Part shown: in pieces, positions 7,664 to 10,160 of the stretch
How positions within the stretch are numbered: position 1 is the stretch's first letter
Layout of the letters: each line of letters starts with the position of its first letter
Origin: Spirochaetia bacterium
Lineage (GTDB): Bacteria > Spirochaetota > Spirochaetia > JABMQR01
Assembly: GCA_016784705.1 (NCBI GenBank)
Contig: JADHUD010000068.1
Coordinates: forward strand, 1-10,160
Reading direction: 5' to 3'
DNA length: 10,160 nucleotides
Notes under the pieces: generated by a model
Database searches by the model: none
Told to the model about the DNA's origin: nothing
The model's input: only the letters and a program-made list of their open reading frames with translations
Program-made: the position numbers and the translations under genes

Positions 7664-7711
7664 AGGCTGAACTCCTGGTATTTATTAAATTTTAAAAAAG
7701 TCAGTTTGTTA

Positions 7712-7741
7712 ATTATATACTGATACTCTCAAAAAATGCAA
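7712..7741 (-). promoter_or_regulatory. Candidate internal sigma-70 promoter for the ATPase-permease genes
   Basis: On the minus strand the -10 is a perfect TATAAT (7717-7712), and the -35 candidate is TTGCAT (7741-7736) with an 18-base spacer. A start near 7705 would give a leader of about 40 bases before the ATPase ATG. It sits just downstream of the intrinsic terminator, where an independent promoter would make sense. The -35 matches consensus only in TTG and the region is AT-rich, so chance is possible. Confidence 0.45.
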
Positions 7742-7783
7742 AAATAATCACATCGTCCAGAATTATCCGGAATTATCAGTTTA

Positions 7784-7835
7784 CAAAAAATTGAGGCCGC
7801 CGCTATAGTCTTAACAGACTTTTGCGACAGCCTCA
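7784..7835 (-). terminator. Strong intrinsic terminator after the binding-protein gene
   Basis: The minus-strand RNA has arms UGAGGCUGUCGC (7835-7824) and GCGGCGGCCUCA (7803-7792), which pair over all 12 positions with two G-U wobbles. The loop holds a second small hairpin, AGUCU/AGACU around GUUA. The stem is followed by one A and six U (7791-7785). It begins 32 bases after the binding-protein stop and precedes the ATPase gene by about 120 bases. Partial read-through here would produce excess binding protein over membrane components, a common arrangement in ABC importer operons. Confidence 0.9.
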
Positions 7836-7867
7836 GGGTGTATAGAAAAATGCACTATGCTTTTCTT

Positions 7868-8938
7868 CTATTTGATAAGATTACCTTTTACGTCAGATAC
7901 TACTATTGTACCAGCCTGAAGTTTAGCAAACACTTCCTTTGCGGTAGCCTGAACTGCTGCGGTCAGGTTAGGATTCACGTCCGGGATGCCTACACCATTG
8001 TTTTTTGCATTAAACGTCAATATCTGTCCACCGGGAAATTCACCATTAAGTTCTGCTTTGATCATATCATAAGCGGCCTGATCAATTCTCTTCATGGCAG
8101 AGGTAAGAATAATAGATTTATCTCCACTATAGATACCATCAGCATACTGATTTACATCAACACCGATAATCCATACATTCTTACCGGATGTAGCTCTGGC
8201 TTTAGCCTCATTAATTGCGCCAACTCCAACTCCGCCGGCTGCAGCAAAAATTGCTTTTACTCCGCGGTCATACATGGAAGCTGCCAGCTGCTGTCCTGCA
8301 GCAACTTCACTAAAGGTTCCCTGATAAATGAAATTGTCAGGATTCATGGTTACATTTGTTCCATAGTTTGTATTTGCATACTTAACACCCTGCTGGAAGC
8401 CCCAGTTGAATTTTTGAACTGGCGGAATTTCCATTCCTCCAATAAAACCAACGGCTCCGGTTTTCAGCTGAAGAGCTGTGGCAAGTCCAGCCATAAACCC
8501 TGATTCATGCTCTGCAAAGAAAATTGAAACAGTATTTTTTTCTACAGTAACATTGTAATCTCCGGCGTGGGGACTTCCGTCAATTAAAACAAATTTTGCA
8601 TCGGGGTATTTAGTCTGAGCCTTAAATATGGTTGTTTCGAACTTAAACCCAGGGGTAACCATCATTTTATAACCGGCATCGTACAGGTTTCCGATCTCTT
8701 TCAGGTAATCTGCTTCAGTTGTACCAACTGGCTTCAGATACTTGGTATCCAGATCGAAATCTTTTGCTGCCATCAAAACACCTTCCCATGTTCCCTGGTT
8801 GAAAGATTTATCATCTATGGTACCTGCATCAGTTACCATACCGACTTTCATTTTTGCTGATGTTTCAGCCTCTGCAGCAGCGAAAAGCATTCCAGCTGCT
8901 AAAAGCAAAACGCATAGAAGAGTAATAATTTTTTTCAT
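7868..8938 (-). CDS. pnrA: Periplasmic purine nucleoside-binding protein, BMP/PnrA family
   Basis: This 356-residue substrate-binding protein belongs to the BMP family, which includes Treponema pallidum PnrA/TmpC and Borrelia Bmp proteins. Residues 1-24 form a signal peptide: a basic KK start, a hydrophobic core, then an AAAEAE region suited to signal peptidase I. The mature part opens with KVGMVTDAGTIDDKSFNQG (31-49), the family hallmark, and has LIDG (118-121), the hinge AAAGGVGVGA (232-241), IIGVDVNQY (257-265) and TSAMKR (279-284). D37, F46/N47, D120, D261 and K283 look like counterparts of the nucleoside-contacting residues reported for PnrA; I aligned these by eye. There is no lipobox cysteine, unlike the lipoprotein PnrA. 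The ATG has AAGGAG (8952-8947) 8 bases upstream. It is the first gene of the operon and its product feeds the ABC importer encoded downstream. Confidence 0.93.
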   Translation of the reverse strand: MKKIITLLCVLLLAAGMLFAAAEAETSAKMKVGMVTDAGTIDDKSFNQGTWEGVLMAAKDFDLDTKYLKPVGTTEADYLKEIGNLYDAGYKMMVTPGFKFETTIFKAQTKYPDAKFVLIDGSPHAGDYNVTVEKNTVSIFFAEHESGFMAGLATALQLKTGAVGFIGGMEIPPVQKFNWGFQQGVKYANTNYGTNVTMNPDNFIYQGTFSEVAAGQQLAASMYDRGVKAIFAAAGGVGVGAINEAKARATSGKNVWIIGVDVNQYADGIYSGDKSIILTSAMKRIDQAAYDMIKAELNGEFPGGQILTFNAKNNGVGIPDVNPNLTAAVQATAKEVFAKLQAGTIVVSDVKGNLIK

Positions 8939-8960
8939 TCTCTTAACTCCTTATTGACTT

Positions 8961-8968
8961 TGATATCA
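8961..8968. promoter_or_regulatory. Palindrome TGATATCA at the pnrA transcription start
   Basis: TGATATCA, extended to the 10-bp palindrome TTGATATCAA at 8960-8969, lies 6 bases downstream of the -10 box and covers the predicted transcription start. A protein bound there would block initiation. The same octamer overlaps the -10 of the divergent gene (9198-9205), so it is a candidate operator. The identical decamer also occurs inside the ATPase gene at 6891-6900, which weakens the case. Confidence 0.35.
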
Positions 8969-8974
8969 ACCTCT

Positions 8975-9003
8975 ATTGTAACTTCATGGAAGTAGCATGT
9001 CAA
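8975..9003 (-). promoter_or_regulatory. Sigma-70 promoter of the nucleoside-uptake operon
   Basis: The minus strand carries a perfect -35 TTGACA (9003-8998), a 17-base spacer, and -10 TACAAT (8980-8975, five of six matches). Predicted initiation is near 8968, giving a leader of about 30 bases that contains the AAGGAG ribosome binding site of the binding-protein gene. This is close to a consensus housekeeping promoter and implies high basal expression unless it is repressed. Confidence 0.85.
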
Positions 9004-9178
9004 ACCAATTCACGAATATTGCACATTCAAATCTGTATTTTGAGTAAATTCCTCGATTATTATAAGAAATAATTCATGCCTGATTAGTATCGTCAAAATT
9101 ACGGCCAGTAATAATATCCGAACTGAAGCGGCGGAGTGTCAAGTATACATTTTAACAATATGTTCATAATACTGATAT

Positions 9179-9206
9179 TTGACATACACACTATTTCTGA
9201 TATCAT
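9179..9206 (+). promoter_or_regulatory. Sigma-70 promoter of the activator gene
   Basis: The -35 is TTGACA (9179-9184), the spacer 16 bases, and the -10 TATCAT (9201-9206, five of six). A start near 9213 would leave a leader of about 60 bases before the ATG at 9276. The -10 overlaps the palindrome TGATATCA (9198-9205), so the same factor could control both divergent promoters. Confidence 0.65.
9198..9205. promoter_or_regulatory. Palindrome TGATATCA overlapping the activator -10
   Basis: This is the second intergenic copy of the octamer found at the pnrA start. It covers five of the six bases of the proposed -10 box TATCAT, so binding here would compete with RNA polymerase. It is a candidate autoregulatory or shared operator, based on position and repetition only. 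Confidence 0.3.
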
Positions 9207-9275
9207 AGAGTGATTCTGGTTCCTTTTCAAATCTCGGTATAACAATTTTGTAATGTAGGCTAAGGAATATTCTAA

Positions 9276-10160
9276 ATGGAAGATTATCGTCTGTTATATA
9301 TGTATAAATCAGCAATTCAGGCTCTTTGTGATAATTTCACGCTGACTGTGGGGATAGACGTTGCAATTGTTGACAAGTCTTTGATACGTATTGCTGCAAC
9401 TGGCAGATGTAATGTAAATCAGTTTCTCAATATAAACGGCCTTATACAGAAGCAGGTAATTGAACAGGGTAAACCAATTATAATCAAGAATCCAACACGT
9501 GATGAAGCCTGCAGGAATTGCGAACAAAAACAGTTTTGCAAAGAGACTCTGGAGATAAGCCTGCCTATTACTCTTGATAATATAGCAATTGGATCTATCA
9601 GTATGATTACATTCACACAAAAAGCGCGTACCAAAGTGCTGAGCAGCCTTGACCTGTTTATGGAACTCTCAGAAAACTTTACCGGGATAATCGAAGAATT
9701 TCTTTCCAGAAATAAATCAATTCCTACAAAAGAACCAAAAAAAGTGAAAAAAGAAATAGTAACATTTTCGCATTTGATCGGTAATGCCCCGCAATTTAAA
9801 GAAGTAATCCAAAAAGCAAAGCTTGTGGCGCCAAATGATGTATCCGTTATGATTATGGGGGAGAGCGGTACGGGTAAGGAAATGCTTGCAAATGCAATTC
9901 ACAACGCCAGCCCGAGAAGAACCTATCCTTTCGTTGCAATTAATTGCGGTGCCATTCCTGAAAACCTTATGGAGTCAGAGCTGTTTGGATATGTAGACGG
10001 TGCCTTTACCGGAGCGAGCAGAACGGGACGAAAAGGTAAATTCGAACTGGCAAATAATGGAACAATCTTTTTGGATGAGATAACAGAGATGCCGATAAGC
10101 CTTCAGACTAATCTATTAAGAATTTTACAGGAACAGCAGCTGGAACGCCTGGGAAGCAAC
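9276..10160 (+). CDS. Sigma-54-dependent transcriptional activator (partial, 3' end missing)
   Basis: The reading frame starts at ATG 9276, directly after an in-frame TAA, with AAGGA (9262-9266) 9 bases upstream, and is open to the window edge (295 residues seen). Residues 1-145 look like a GAF-like sensor domain carrying three closely spaced cysteines, C79, C82 and C88 (C-x2-C-x5-C). A Lys-rich linker (150-160) follows, then the AAA+ sigma-54 interaction domain from about 165. This has Walker A GESGTGK (195-201), the sigma-54 contact loop GAFTGA (242-247) and Walker B TIFLDE (263-268). The rest of the AAA+ domain and the expected Fis-type DNA-binding domain lie beyond the window. It hydrolyses ATP to open sigma-54 promoters in response to a signal. 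It is divergent from the nucleoside operon, but no sigma-54 promoter is visible there. The cysteines may bind metal or an Fe-S cluster, which is inference. Confidence 0.93.
   Translation, partial: MEDYRLLYMYKSAIQALCDNFTLTVGIDVAIVDKSLIRIAATGRCNVNQFLNINGLIQKQVIEQGKPIIIKNPTRDEACRNCEQKQFCKETLEISLPITLDNIAIGSISMITFTQKARTKVLSSLDLFMELSENFTGIIEEFLSRNKSIPTKEPKKVKKEIVTFSHLIGNAPQFKEVIQKAKLVAPNDVSVMIMGESGTGKEMLANAIHNASPRRTYPFVAINCGAIPENLMESELFGYVDGAFTGASRTGRKGKFELANNGTIFLDEITEMPISLQTNLLRILQEQQLERLGSN

Larger units (their letters stand above)
8939..9275. other. Divergent intergenic regulatory region
   Basis: This 337-base gap separates the binding-protein gene (minus) from the sigma-54-type activator gene (plus). 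It contains a near-consensus promoter for each, listed separately, and the palindrome TGATATCA twice. It also contains an inverted pair TGTCAA (9137-9142) and TTGACA (9179-9184). I checked for a -24/-12 sigma-54 promoter (GG-N10-GC) towards the minus strand and scanned the plus strand, and found none. There is no credible short gene in it and no riboswitch-like leader, since the binding-protein transcript leader would be only about 30 bases. Confidence 0.7.

Noticed and set aside
7076..8503. Long plus-strand frames opposite the ATPase and binding-protein genes (about 215 and 221 residues)
   Set aside because: They are antisense to well-conserved proteins, have Cys/Tyr-rich unpatterned translations and no supported ribosome binding site.
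8939..8974. Purine riboswitch in the pnrA leader
   Set aside because: The leader predicted from the strong promoter is only about 30 bases, too short for a purine aptamer.
9100..9142. Second minus-strand promoter for pnrA with -35 TTGACA at 9142-9137
   Set aside because: At normal spacing the -10 is poor (GGATAT); TATTAT occurs only at about 20 bases spacing. The promoter at 8975-9003 is far better.
9309..9902. Minus-strand frames opposite the activator gene (61-103 residues)
   Set aside because: They are antisense to the intact sigma-54 activator frame and show no recognisable domain.

Overview
The window looks like the chromosome of a bacterium in the Spirochaetota (Treponema/Spirochaeta-like). 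I base this on the moderate-to-low GC, strong AGGAG ribosome binding sites and gene content: a BMP/PnrA-type nucleoside transporter operon, and a ParB-like protein paired with a metallophosphoesterase. This assignment is an inference, because there is no rRNA or other phylogenetic marker here.

Layout. Bases 1-231 hold no convincing gene. From 8938 down to 232 lies one co-directional run of nine minus-strand genes. In transcription order they are: a periplasmic nucleoside-binding protein (BMP/PnrA family, 8938-7868); a two-domain ABC ATPase (7663-6146); two inner-membrane permeases (6149-5037 and 5035-4082); purine nucleoside phosphorylase (3937-3110); a DUF985 cupin (3122-2601); an SDR oxidoreductase (2608-1841); a metallophosphoesterase (1817-1140); and a ParB-like domain protein (1140-232). 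Most junctions overlap or nearly touch. There are two exceptions. A 204-base gap after the binding protein gene carries a strong intrinsic terminator followed by a candidate internal promoter. A 144-base gap between the second permease and the phosphorylase is mostly filled by a 17-bp tandem repeat. A divergent plus-strand gene at 9276 runs off the right edge and encodes a sigma-54-dependent (AAA+) activator with a cysteine-bearing N-terminal sensor domain.

How it fits together. The binding protein captures purine nucleosides in the periplasm. The ATPase and two permeases import them, and the phosphorylase splits inosine/guanosine into base and ribose-1-phosphate for salvage. The terminator between the binding protein gene and the rest should make much more binding protein than membrane machinery. 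The five transporter and phosphorylase genes make functional sense together; the four downstream genes are probably co-transcribed, but their role in the pathway is unknown.

The divergent intergenic region (8939-9275) holds a near-consensus sigma-70 promoter for the binding protein gene and another for the activator. Both carry the palindrome TGATATCA at or near the start site. I found no -24/-12 promoter there, so the activator's target is probably elsewhere. No tRNA, rRNA, CRISPR array or insertion sequence was seen. I see no clearly new biological system; the most unusual element is the tandem repeat of potential mRNA hairpins between transporter and phosphorylase.
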